A DNA stretch of 64,000 bases from Terrimonas ferruginea DSM 30193 (lineage in GTDB: Bacteria; Bacteroidota; Bacteroidia; Chitinophagales; Chitinophagaceae). Position numbers and translations under genes: made by a program. The notes under the pieces were generated by a model that saw nothing but the letters and a program-made list of their open reading frames with translations, was not told the origin of the DNA and did not search any database. Positions within the stretch are counted from its first letter, which is position 1. Each line of letters starts with the position of its first letter. Positions 8,692 through 16,694 of the stretch are shown here, one piece after another. The stretch spans positions 297,788-361,787 of the forward strand of contig NZ_AUDS01000008.1 in NCBI RefSeq assembly GCF_000425585.1. Direction: 5' to 3'.

Positions 8692-10812
8692 TTGTTGAAA
8701 AAAGAAAAGCTACATATCGCGCTCGTCGGAAACCCCAATAGCGGGAAAAGTTCCTTGTTTAATTGCCTGACTGGTCTGAATCAGAAGGTCGGCAATTTTC
8801 CGGGCGTAACAGTCGACAAAAAAACCGGGTTCATGCAACTGGGTACGGGTGAGGCTGAAATAACGGATCTTCCCGGATCTTATAGTTTGTATCCGCGCCG
8901 GCTGGATGAATGGGTAAGCTATAAAGTGTTGCTCGGCCAGGACAAAACGGTGAAGGCAGATGTTTTTCTTGCCGTTGTCGACGCCAGTAATCTCCAGCGC
9001 AACCTTCTTTTTTGTACACAGCTCATCGACCTCAAACTCCCGATCGTAGTGGTACTGACCATGACCGATCTTGCCGCACGCAAAGGAATCAAAATCGATA
9101 CCCCGGAACTTGAACGTGAATTGGGCGTACCCGTTGTTGCTGTCAATCCGAGAAAGCAAAAAGGCATTCCGGCTTTGAAAAAAGCAATCGAGCAAACAGC
9201 GCAGGGGCTTTACAAACCACCGGTCAATAACTTTATCGATCTGCAGGCACTTGCCGGGGCACCGGTCAGTGATCTGAAAAAAGAAATTCCCGGCATCGGT
9301 GACTACACGGCCATTCATTACCTGATCAATCACGAATCATTTGATCTGCCCGTGGATATGCAGGATCGCATCGAATCCATCGAGCAGAAAAATGCATTCA
9401 ATCCAACGAAGACGCAGGCCGAAGAAATATTGCAACGATACGGTCGTATCAAACATATCATGCAGGTGGCGGTATCCGTGCCCGATCCATTGCAAAAATC
9501 ACGGGTCACCGAAAAGATCGACAACCTTTTGCTGCATCGCCGTTGGGGTTACCTGATTTTGCTGGCCGTACTTTTTTTACTTTTCCAAAGTGTATTCTGG
9601 CTGGCCAGTTATCCGATGGACTGGATCGACGCGGGCACGGCGTCATTCAGCGGATGGTTATCTTCCGTGCTTCCCGAAAACGGCTGGACCGATCTGCTTA
9701 TCAACGGTATCATCGCCGGTCTTGGTGGCATCGTCATCTTTGTTCCACAGATCGCCATTCTGTTCGGATTAATTACCATATTGGAAGATACCGGTTACAT
9801 GGCGCGGATCAGTTTTCTGACCGACCGGCTTATGCGAAGCGTGGGTTTGAACGGGAAAAGTGTCATGCCCATGATCAGTGGATTTGCCTGTGCCATTCCC
9901 GCCGTGATGAGTGCACGCAATATCGAAAACAGGAAAGAAAGATTACTGACGATTCTCATTACTCCGTTGATGAGTTGTTCGGCACGTTTGCCGGTATACA
10001 CCATTCTCATCGGACTGGTGATTCCCAATAATTATTTGCTTGGATTCATTGGCCTGCAGGGCCTGGTGATGCTCGGACTTTACCTGCTCGGATTTGTAAT
10101 GGCACTGATCGTTTCTTATGTAGCAAAATGGTTTATCAACATCAACGAAAAAAGTTTCTTCATTCTTGAATTGCCGGTATATCATTCACCTCGCTGGAAG
10201 AATGTATTGAACACGATGGTAGAGAAGGCCAAGATCTTTGTGTTGCAGGCCGGTAAAGTGATCATGATCATCAGCCTTGTACTTTGGGTATTACAATCAT
10301 TTGGTCCCGGCGACCGGATGCACCGCGTTACAGAAAAATACGAAGCAGCACTCGCGCAACCCGGCGCCGACTCAACCCAACTCAAGTTTGACTACGACAA
10401 CGAGCATCTGGAAAATTCCTATGTCGGCATTGCCGGTAAAGCGATCGAACCGGTAGTAAGTCCGTTGGGATATGATTGGAAAATTGGCATTGCCCTGATC
10501 ACTTCTTTTGCAGCGCGTGAAGTATTCGTCGGCACTATGGCTACTCTTTATAGTGTGGAAGATGACGGCGAAGAAAACGCCACACTCAAGGAAAAAATGC
10601 ATGCGGCTGTTCGCGCGGATGGCACGCCCGTGTATACACTGGCAACCGGAGTGTCACTCATGGTCTTTTACGTATTTGCCATGCAATGTATGAGTACGCT
10701 CGCGATCGTCCGCAGAGAAACGCGCTCCTGGAAATGGCCTGCGATACAACTGGTGTACATGACGGCATTGGCTTATGCCATGAGCTGGCTGGTTTACCAA
10801 CTATTCAGGTAA
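8692..10812 (+). CDS. feoB: Ferrous iron transport protein B
   Basis: A 706-residue inner-membrane Fe(II) transporter. The N-terminal G domain shows GNPNSGKSS (G1, residues 13-21), NFPGVTVD (G2), DLPGSYSL (G3) and TMTD (G4). It is followed by a helical linker and a polytopic channel with the gate repeats GLGGIVIFVPQIAILF and the segment SCSARLPVYTI. There is no ATG near the G domain; the start is TTG at 8692 or 8695, immediately after a -7 box. FeoA is not fused or adjacent: a feoA-like gene lies 4.1 kb away on the other strand. The last 12 bases overlap the convergent hydrolase gene. Confidence 0.92.
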   Translation: MLKKEKLHIALVGNPNSGKSSLFNCLTGLNQKVGNFPGVTVDKKTGFMQLGTGEAEITDLPGSYSLYPRRLDEWVSYKVLLGQDKTVKADVFLAVVDASNLQRNLLFCTQLIDLKLPIVVVLTMTDLAARKGIKIDTPELERELGVPVVAVNPRKQKGIPALKKAIEQTAQGLYKPPVNNFIDLQALAGAPVSDLKKEIPGIGDYTAIHYLINHESFDLPVDMQDRIESIEQKNAFNPTKTQAEEILQRYGRIKHIMQVAVSVPDPLQKSRVTEKIDNLLLHRRWGYLILLAVLFLLFQSVFWLASYPMDWIDAGTASFSGWLSSVLPENGWTDLLINGIIAGLGGIVIFVPQIAILFGLITILEDTGYMARISFLTDRLMRSVGLNGKSVMPMISGFACAIPAVMSARNIENRKERLLTILITPLMSCSARLPVYTILIGLVIPNNYLLGFIGLQGLVMLGLYLLGFVMALIVSYVAKWFININEKSFFILELPVYHSPRWKNVLNTMVEKAKIFVLQAGKVIMIISLVLWVLQSFGPGDRMHRVTEKYEAALAQPGADSTQLKFDYDNEHLENSYVGIAGKAIEPVVSPLGYDWKIGIALITSFAAREVFVGTMATLYSVEDDGEENATLKEKMHAAVRADGTPVYTLATGVSLMVFYVFAMQCMSTLAIVRRETRSWKWPAIQLVYMTALAYAMSWLVYQLFR

Positions 10813-11700
10813 CGGCGTCCATTTATCTTTCGGTTCAAAATACTCCCACAACATCGTTGAAATTTTTCGCGTAAGCGTCCAGGCCTCGTTACTTTTCCGC
10901 CAGCTACGGTCTTTATTGTTTTTGGTAAAAATGCAGAAGATATAGGGGTTGTTTGGAGCATTCACCAGCAATGCTTCATTCCGGGATTGGTCTACGCAAC
11001 CATTTTTGCTGAACACTTCGATGTAAGGTGGAATGACGGAAATCGCTTCTTCCTGGTCCCAGAAATTGCGACCCATGCAGCGCATCATGCGATCGCAGGC
11101 AGCCGGAGAAAAAACCTGGTTACGATAAATCCGTTCGAAGATCTCTCCCATTTCCTTCGGAGTTGTTTGTCCCCAACCATATATTTTTCGGATGTCTTCG
11201 CGGCCGGGTGTTCTGGAATTGACGCGTGTGTCTTTGAAACCAAGACTGTCTAAAAGCTGGTTGATGCGTGTGCCGCCACCAGCCAGGCCTTGTAACCAAA
11301 GGCTGGCAGTATTGTCGCTGGTAGTCATCATCAGCATCATCACTTTTTTCAATCTTATTTTTTCGCCATCCTTAAAAGAACCGAGAATATCTTCTCCGGC
11401 GTAGAGCAATGAGTCGCGGTAAGTAATGGTTGAATCGTAGAACAATTCACCGCGTTCGAGTTTTTGCATAACCCCCAGCAGGATCGGTACTTTCACAATA
11501 CTGGCGGTTGGAAAAACAGTATCCGCATTGAAAACGGCAATTTTTCCGGTCTTTAGATTTTTTACATAAATACCGATATCACCGTTGAAGCCAGACACGG
11601 CTTCGCGCAAGCGGGTTTCCAGTTTTTTATCTGTCTGTTGTGCAAACGATGCAACGGAGAAAAAAAGGCCGAGGAATAGAATAGAAAAATTTCGTCTCAT
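10801..11700 (-). CDS. Serine hydrolase with class A beta-lactamase fold
   Basis: A 299-residue exported protein with a signal peptide (about residues 1-20, ending FAQ). The SxxK motif is SIVK (67-70), the SDN loop is at 128-130, and the third motif is KNG (232-234) in place of the usual KTG, at the correct spacing. A Glu in GREDIRK (about 168) may be the omega-loop base, but the alignment is uncertain. It could be a beta-lactamase or a related periplasmic serine hydrolase. Its ATG overlaps the end of the M20 gene by four bases (coupled translation), and it converges on feoB with a 12-base overlap. Confidence 0.8.
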   Translation of the reverse strand: MRRNFSILFLGLFFSVASFAQQTDKKLETRLREAVSGFNGDIGIYVKNLKTGKIAVFNADTVFPTASIVKVPILLGVMQKLERGELFYDSTITYRDSLLYAGEDILGSFKDGEKIRLKKVMMLMMTTSDNTASLWLQGLAGGGTRINQLLDSLGFKDTRVNSRTPGREDIRKIYGWGQTTPKEMGEIFERIYRNQVFSPAACDRMMRCMGRNFWDQEEAISVIPPYIEVFSKNGCVDQSRNEALLVNAPNNPYIFCIFTKNNKDRSWRKSNEAWTLTRKISTMLWEYFEPKDKWTPLPE

Positions 11701-12971
11701 TTCAGAAAGTCGATTACGATTTGACAGAATGCGCGGATGCCGGGTTTCATGCCGCTGTCATCCACAAAAAAGTCGGGTGTATGATGAGGCGGGGCTTTGG
11801 CCGGATCGTTTCCGGCCGGCATACCGCCGAGGTAAAAAAAGAAAGCGGGAGCCTTCGTGCCGTAATAAGAAAAATCTTCCGCGCCGGTTACCCATTCTCT
11901 TTCTTTTACGCGGTCGGCACCCAACGCGGCGCGCAGCGATGGCAATGTGCGATTGACCAATGCAGGATCATTGAACGTGACCAATGTTTTTGTATCGATC
12001 ACAGCTTCGGTCTGCACGCCGGCGGCCTCGCCGATCAGGCGGATGGTTTTGTAAAACTGTTCGTGCACCCGGAGTTGCATGGCACTGTCGAGTGTGCGGA
12101 TCGTTCCGAGCATGGTGCACTCTTCCGGAATAATATTATTACGTACACCTGACTGAATTTTTCCGACCGTGATAACCACCGGCGCTTTGGTCAATTCTGA
12201 ATAACGGCTTACGATATACTGCAGGCCGTTGATGATCTGCGCAGCAGCGGCAATCGGATCGGCGCCTTTCCACGGTTGAGATCCGTGACTTGCGCGGCCT
12301 TTTATTTTAATGGAAAAAAAATCGGCAGCGGCCATGAAAGCGCCGGGTTTGTATTCGATCGTGCCCGCTTCAATATTTGATTCGATATGTAAACCAAAAA
12401 CCGCGTCGACACGGGGATTTTCCATCACGCCTTCCTTTACCATCAATGCAGCCCCTCCCTCTTCCCCGTCGGGTGCTCCTTCTTCGGCGGGTTGAAAAAT
12501 AAACTTTACGGTGCCTTTCAGTTCCGAACGATAAGCCGTCAATACTTCCGCCACACTCATCAGCATGGCCACATGTGTATCATGTCCGCAGGCATGCATC
12601 ACACCTACTTCTTCATTATTATATTGTGTTTTTACTTTTGAGGCATAAGGCAACGGCACGCGCTCGGTCACGGGTAAGGCATCCATGTCTGCCCGCAGCG
12701 CAATGCAGGGACCAGGTTTGCCTCCTTTGAGAATGGCAACCACGCCGGTTTTTGCTACCTGTTCTTTTACTTCCAAACCCAATTGCCGCAAATGATCGGC
12801 GACCAGTTTAGCTGTTTTGAACTCGCGGTTGCCGAGTTCAGGATGCTGGTGAAGCTGATGTCGCCAGGCGATACATTTCGGTTCAACTTTATCGATGGCA
12901 TCCGAAATTTTTTTCGGCAATTGCGCATGGGCAAATGCGGAAATAAAAAGAAGGGGCAGCAGCAGGCGCAT
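11697..12971 (-). CDS. M20 family amidohydrolase, exported
   Basis: A 424-residue metallo-amidohydrolase of the M20D type (N-acyl amino acid or hippurate hydrolase-like). Metal-ligand segments visible are HACGHDTHVAM, FQPAEEG and, late in the chain, GAEDFSYY; the dimerisation lid lies between. I start it at ATG 12971 because this gives a signal peptide (MRLLLPLLFISAFAHAQ); upstream in-frame codons would spoil it and approach the divergent gene. Export suggests it releases amino acids from acylated substrates in the periplasm. Overlap with the following hydrolase by ATGA implies a two-gene operon. Confidence 0.85.
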   Translation of the reverse strand: MRLLLPLLFISAFAHAQLPKKISDAIDKVEPKCIAWRHQLHQHPELGNREFKTAKLVADHLRQLGLEVKEQVAKTGVVAILKGGKPGPCIALRADMDALPVTERVPLPYASKVKTQYNNEEVGVMHACGHDTHVAMLMSVAEVLTAYRSELKGTVKFIFQPAEEGAPDGEEGGAALMVKEGVMENPRVDAVFGLHIESNIEAGTIEYKPGAFMAAADFFSIKIKGRASHGSQPWKGADPIAAAAQIINGLQYIVSRYSELTKAPVVITVGKIQSGVRNNIIPEECTMLGTIRTLDSAMQLRVHEQFYKTIRLIGEAAGVQTEAVIDTKTLVTFNDPALVNRTLPSLRAALGADRVKEREWVTGAEDFSYYGTKAPAFFFYLGGMPAGNDPAKAPPHHTPDFFVDDSGMKPGIRAFCQIVIDFLK

Positions 12972-13093
12972 TGGCTGGAATTTGTATGAATTTAGTTTAA
13001 ATGTCGCAAAGCGAAGCATCATACGAACGGTCAAAAGTTTTTATAAAAAACGACGTCCAAAAAGTTATACCTTGTACGCCAAGAACCCCTGCT

Positions 13094-14332
13094 ATGTTAC
13101 TGCGCCATTTTTCATTTCTGAAATCGGTACTGTTGCACGCCGTCACTGCATACGGCGGTCCGCAGGCGCATATGGGCATGATGATGAAAACATTTGTGCG
13201 GCAGACACCTTATATAACAGAGCAGGAATTACTCGAGTACAATGCATTTTGTCAGTTGTTGCCCGGTGCGTCTTCCACCCAAACGATTACGCTCATTGGT
13301 TATAAACGCGGTGGTGTTCCGCTGGCCATTCTTACACTGGCTATCTGGATTTTGCCTGCATGTTTTTTAATGGGGATGCTGTCGTTTCTGCTCCGGTACA
13401 TCGACCAGCGGGCGTTACATACAGATATATTCAAATTCATTGCGCCGATGGCGGTGGGGTTTCTGCTGTATTCCTGTTTCACTGCATTTCCCCATGCCGT
13501 AAAAAATACGATCACTACAGTGATCATGCTGGTAGGTAGTCTTATCACATTTTTCTTTTTCCGTTCACCATTTATTTTTCCGGCGCTGATCCTCATTGGG
13601 GGTGTTACTACCAATCTCAGTCACAAACGGATTCCGCAGGTACACGAGAAACCGAGGAAAATAAGGTGGTGGAATTTCTGGTTGTTTGGTATCATCTTTC
13701 TTGCGGCCGGTGTACTCAGTGAAACGGCGAGAAAAAATGAATGGACCCATCGAAAGCCGTTGAACCTTTTCGAGAACACCTACCGGATGGGCAGCCTGGT
13801 GTTTGGCGGCGGGCAGGTGTTGATGCCAATGATGATCGAACAGTTCAGCGTGCGTCCAGAGGTGGTGAAAGAAAAAAACCCCAACGTAATTCAGATCGAC
13901 AAAAACGACATGTACACCGGGATGGGGATCGTGCGTGCGGTACCGGGACCAGTATTTTCGATCGCGTCTTTTACCGGTGGAATGGCGTTGAAAGACATGG
14001 GGCCAGAAATGCAAACCGTCGGCTGTATCATTGGGTCGATCGCTATTTTTCTGCCGAGTGCATTATTGGTGTTATTCTTTTTTCCGATCTGGAACAACCT
14101 GAAAAAATATGCGGTCATCTACCGTTCGCTGGAAGGTATCAATGCGGTGGTGATGGGGATCATGATCGGTTCCACCTTTTACCTGATGAAAGATATATCG
14201 CTCATCGATGTAAAGACAGTAAGCCTGATGAATATCGGTGTGATTGCCGGGACGAGTTTATTGCTGGCTTATTCGAAACTTCCGGCACCTGTGATCGTAA
14301 TCGTGTGCCTTGCTCTTGGTTACTTTTGGTAA
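13094..14332 (+). CDS. chrA: Chromate transporter family protein (bidomain)
   Basis: A 412-residue integral membrane protein with two homologous CHR halves. The first carries [12 protein letters not shown] followed by [12 protein letters not shown], and the second [12 protein letters not shown] followed by [12 protein letters not shown]; these repeated GGxQ and PGP/PGA motifs define the family. It exports chromate in characterised members, but many relatives have no proven substrate. I chose ATG at 13094, which begins MLLRHFSFL; the longer reading frame to 13001 adds an unlikely polar extension. It diverges from the M20 gene. Confidence 0.85.
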   Translation: MLLRHFSFLKSVLLHAVTAYGGPQAHMGMMMKTFVRQTPYITEQELLEYNAFCQLLPGASSTQTITLIGYKRGGVPLAILTLAIWILPACFLMGMLSFLLRYIDQRALHTDIFKFIAPMAVGFLLYSCFTAFPHAVKNTITTVIMLVGSLITFFFFRSPFIFPALILIGGVTTNLSHKRIPQVHEKPRKIRWWNFWLFGIIFLAAGVLSETARKNEWTHRKPLNLFENTYRMGSLVFGGGQVLMPMMIEQFSVRPEVVKEKNPNVIQIDKNDMYTGMGIVRAVPGPVFSIASFTGGMALKDMGPEMQTVGCIIGSIAIFLPSALLVLFFFPIWNNLKKYAVIYRSLEGINAVVMGIMIGSTFYLMKDISLIDVKTVSLMNIGVIAGTSLLLAYSKLPAPVIVIVCLALGYFW

Positions 14333-14338
14333 CAAACG

Positions 14339-14911
14339 TTATTTTTTATAGTAGCCTCCCTTTTCGATCTCGTCTCTCACATTTTCGGGCACGAGATAGC
14401 GGATAGATTTACCGTCGCGGATAAGCTGGCGGATCTGCGTGGCGGAAATCTCAAGTAATGGAGCATTCGCCTGGTGCAAATCTGCATTCAGTTCGTTGTT
14501 AATCGGAAAACCCGGACGATCGTAAACGTAGATTGGGTAATTATTAATAATGAAAGACGCGTTGTGCCACTTACCCAGATTCTGAAAACTGTCACCGCCC
14601 ATTATGATACTGAATTCGTAGCCGGGGTATTTTTCGGCGAGGTGCGTCAATGTGGTGGCGGTATAAGACGGTTTGGGCAAAGAGAACTCGATATCGGAAG
14701 CCCGGAGACGATCATCACCATCGATCGCTACGCGTACCAGGTGCAGGCGGTCGTACTCGTTGAGTAAAGTTTTGCTTTCCTTGAAAGGATTCTGCGGAGA
14801 GATCACAAACCAAATCTTCTGCAAACCGGTTTGATTGAGCAGGTGGTTTGCGATGATCAGGTGACCGGTATGAATAGGATTGAAGGAACCGAAAAATAAA
14901 CCGACTTTCAT
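14339..14911 (-). CDS. nadD: Nicotinate-nucleotide adenylyltransferase
   Basis: A 190-residue cytoplasmic nucleotidyltransferase that makes nicotinate adenine dinucleotide from nicotinate mononucleotide and ATP in NAD synthesis. The N-terminal GSFNPIHTGHLIIA holds the TxGH-type motif, and ISATQIRQLI near the C terminus is the ISSTxIR-like ATP-binding motif. It converges with the chromate transporter (six bases apart). The feoA-like gene ends 15 bases upstream on the same strand, so the two may share a transcript. nadA is also in this window, 16 kb away. Confidence 0.93.
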   Translation of the reverse strand: MKVGLFFGSFNPIHTGHLIIANHLLNQTGLQKIWFVISPQNPFKESKTLLNEYDRLHLVRVAIDGDDRLRASDIEFSLPKPSYTATTLTHLAEKYPGYEFSIIMGGDSFQNLGKWHNASFIINNYPIYVYDRPGFPINNELNADLHQANAPLLEISATQIRQLIRDGKSIRYLVPENVRDEIEKGGYYKK

Positions 14912-14926
14912 CTAAAAAATTGAATA

Positions 14927-15157
14927 TCAATCAATTGTATCAACAACAATATGGCCAGCTTCGTTTTTCCGAAGGCTGAGTGTATAACCCGCAACTGCTA
15001 CGGACACCGGATCTCCGAGTGGTGCCACATTTTCCACCACGATTTTTTCACCTGGCAGGCAACCCATTTCCATGAGTTTCAGAAAAATTTCTTCTGACGT
15101 GAATTCCTTGATGATCGCTTCTTGTCCGGGCTTGAGTTCTGACAGTAATGTTTCCAT
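14927..15157 (-). CDS. feoA: FeoA-domain protein
   Basis: A 76-residue stand-alone FeoA/SH3-like domain: LLSELKPGQEAIIK, the LKLMEMGCLPGEKI signature and a C-terminal TLSLRKNEAGHI strand pair. FeoA binds the cytoplasmic side of FeoB and is needed for Fe(II) uptake. ATG at 15157 is preferred; a TTG at 15175 would fall inside the -7 promoter box. Its separation from feoB is unusual, since the two are normally adjacent or fused. Confidence 0.85.
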   Translation of the reverse strand: METLLSELKPGQEAIIKEFTSEEIFLKLMEMGCLPGEKIVVENVAPLGDPVSVAVAGYTLSLRKNEAGHIVVDTID

Positions 15158-15172
15158 GGTGTTGTATTCCTG

Positions 15173-15180
15173 CAAAGCTA
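15173..15180 (-). promoter_or_regulatory. Candidate -7 box of feoA-nadD (TAGCTTTG)
   Basis: Full TAnnTTTG match on the minus strand, 15 bases before the preferred feoA ATG. It supports 15157 as the start. Confidence 0.55.
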
Positions 15181-15217
15181 ACGTTGTATTCTGGGGTTTG
15201 TTTACGAATTTTGAAAA

Positions 15218-15673
15218 ATGAGCATAGTAACATCTTCAGTATCATTTTTCTCCGAGCATCCTGTCACGCTTCGGCATCGTCGCTTATTAAAGCAATTTAT
15301 AATTTCGTTGTTCCGTAGCGAGGGAAAAAAACTTCAACACCTGAATTACATTTTTTGTAGTGATGAGAAGATTTTGGAGATCAACAAGACCTATCTCAGG
15401 CATGATTACTATACCGATATTATTACGTTCGAACTTCAGCCAAAAGGAGAACCTGTGGAGGGTGATATCTTTATCAGTGTAGAGCGGGTGAAGGACAATG
15501 CACAACAATTGGAGCAGACACAGACCCGCGAGCTTCACCGGGTAATCTTTCATGGTGCGCTTCATTTGTGTGGATACAGGGATAAAACAGCAAAGGAGGA
15601 AAAGCTGATGAGGGCAAAAGAAGATCATTACCTGGACAAGTATGAGAAATTTCTCCGGAAGGAATCTAAATAA
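15218..15673 (+). CDS. ybeY: rRNA maturation endoribonuclease YbeY
   Basis: A 151-residue metal-dependent RNase needed for 16S rRNA 3'-end maturation and ribosome quality control. The zinc signature is HGALHLCGYRDK, corresponding to HGxLHLxGYDH; the last ligand position reads Arg-Asp-Lys rather than Asp-His, a known kind of variation in this phylum but worth noting. LNYIFCSDEKILEINKTYL and TDIITFEL are also family features. It is divergent from feoA and followed by a hairpin with a T run. mnmG follows after a 1-kb gap with the parS-like sites. Confidence 0.9.
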   Translation: MSIVTSSVSFFSEHPVTLRHRRLLKQFIISLFRSEGKKLQHLNYIFCSDEKILEINKTYLRHDYYTDIITFELQPKGEPVEGDIFISVERVKDNAQQLEQTQTRELHRVIFHGALHLCGYRDKTAKEEKLMRAKEDHYLDKYEKFLRKESK

Positions 15674-15699
15674 GCTTCTTGATAGATGATTGCGAAAAG

Positions 15700-15727
15700 C
15701 CTCTGACTTATAATCGGAGGTTTTTTA
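15700..15727 (+). terminator. Rho-independent terminator after ybeY
   Basis: CCTCTGA pairs with TCGGAGG (one G-U pair) and is followed by TTTTTT at 15721. Confidence 0.6.
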
Positions 15728-15750
15728 TTCTTACCTCTCGCCTTGTTAAT

Positions 15751-16659
15751 GTTTCACGTGGAACAAGCTTTTGTCTTCGATCGAACGCGGTTTTCAAAGA
15801 TAGGTTATATGGGATAAGAATCTTTGATGCTTCGTTTCACGTGAAACTGATAGTTACGGAAGCATAACCGATCGCCTCGGGATTTTAATTGGATTAAAGG
15901 AGGAGACGTCCATCATACTCACGAATAGGTGGCTCCCCTGCTGGATACCACATACCATCTTACGAAGGACCCCGTTTCACGTGAAACATCAAAGGAGACA
16001 CTTCCTGTAAACTTCTTCTGCGGCGTCCAGATAAGAAACAAAACACTCAAACCATCCATGTTACGAAACACCGGCCTCCTATTAGTTCTTCTCCTACCGC
16101 ACCATCCAGGTTCCACGTGAAACGATACCCCGCGTTCAGAACCACTGTTCCAGCTCAAGGGAGAATCGAACTCTCTCTCTTCTCAACACCCAAGTACCTG
16201 AACCAGTTATCGGCAATTGCCACCATGTTCCACGTGAAACGGAAACATGCGCAACTTCGAATAAGGGAGCCGTAGCTTAGATCTCAACCTGAAAACCCTG
16301 CGAATCCGGCTTATAAGCCAAGGTCATCAGTTGGGTGAGATTATTATCTAGCTTTTAAAAAGATTACTGGGTCCAGTTCCCATGCGAGCTGTTCATTCGT
16401 TCCACGTGGAACAAGGTGGTTGCCAAGTGCTTTCAAAGGTCTTCGGCATATTCAAAACATAAGAGACCAGTCTGCTCTAAAGAAGAACGATGCTGCACGT
16501 CAAAGAAGCCGCATAATTCCGTCAAGCTTGAACGTCGCACCCGTTCCACGTGGAACGTGAACATCTGGCCGCTCATTATTACGTAACAAACGGGCTAAGT
16601 TTCACGTGAAACTACAGCGGTCGAACTGCTCCATCCGATAGACGCGTTCCACGTGGAAC
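15751..16659. promoter_or_regulatory. Cluster of nine parS-like centromere sites
   Basis: Nine 14-base palindromes of the form GTTYCACGTGRAAC lie at 15751-15764, 15834-15847, 15974-15987, 16110-16123, 16227-16240, 16399-16412, 16543-16556, 16599-16612 and 16646-16659. They match parS, the ParB-binding centromere (consensus TGTTNCACGTGAAACA); the first site matches all 16 positions if G is allowed at the variable spot. Spacing ranges from 47 to 172 bases. The rest of the 15.7-16.69 kb interval has no credible gene: short open frames there run through the palindromes and resemble nothing. No parA or parB is in the window. Confidence 0.88.
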
Positions 16660-16681
16660 AAGCGAGCTCCTGCTTTTATCC

Positions 16682-16689
16682 TACCTTTG
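16682..16689 (+). promoter_or_regulatory. Candidate -7 box of mnmG (TACCTTTG)
   Basis: Full TAnnTTTG match five bases before the mnmG ATG at 16695, implying a leaderless or nearly leaderless mRNA. It excludes the longer frame from 16653, which would begin inside a parS-like site. Confidence 0.55.
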
Positions 16690-16694
16690 CTCCC

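Noticed and set aside
10801..11700. Calling the serine hydrolase a functional antibiotic-resistance beta-lactamase
   Set aside because: SxxK and SDN are present but the third motif is KNG and the omega-loop Glu is uncertain, so resistance cannot be claimed.
15679..16650. Several short open frames in the ybeY-mnmG gap
   Set aside because: They run through the parS-like palindromes, overlap one another on both strands and show no domain-like composition.
16653..16694. N-terminal extension of mnmG
   Set aside because: It would begin inside a parS-like site and span the -7 promoter box; the conserved protein starts at 16695.
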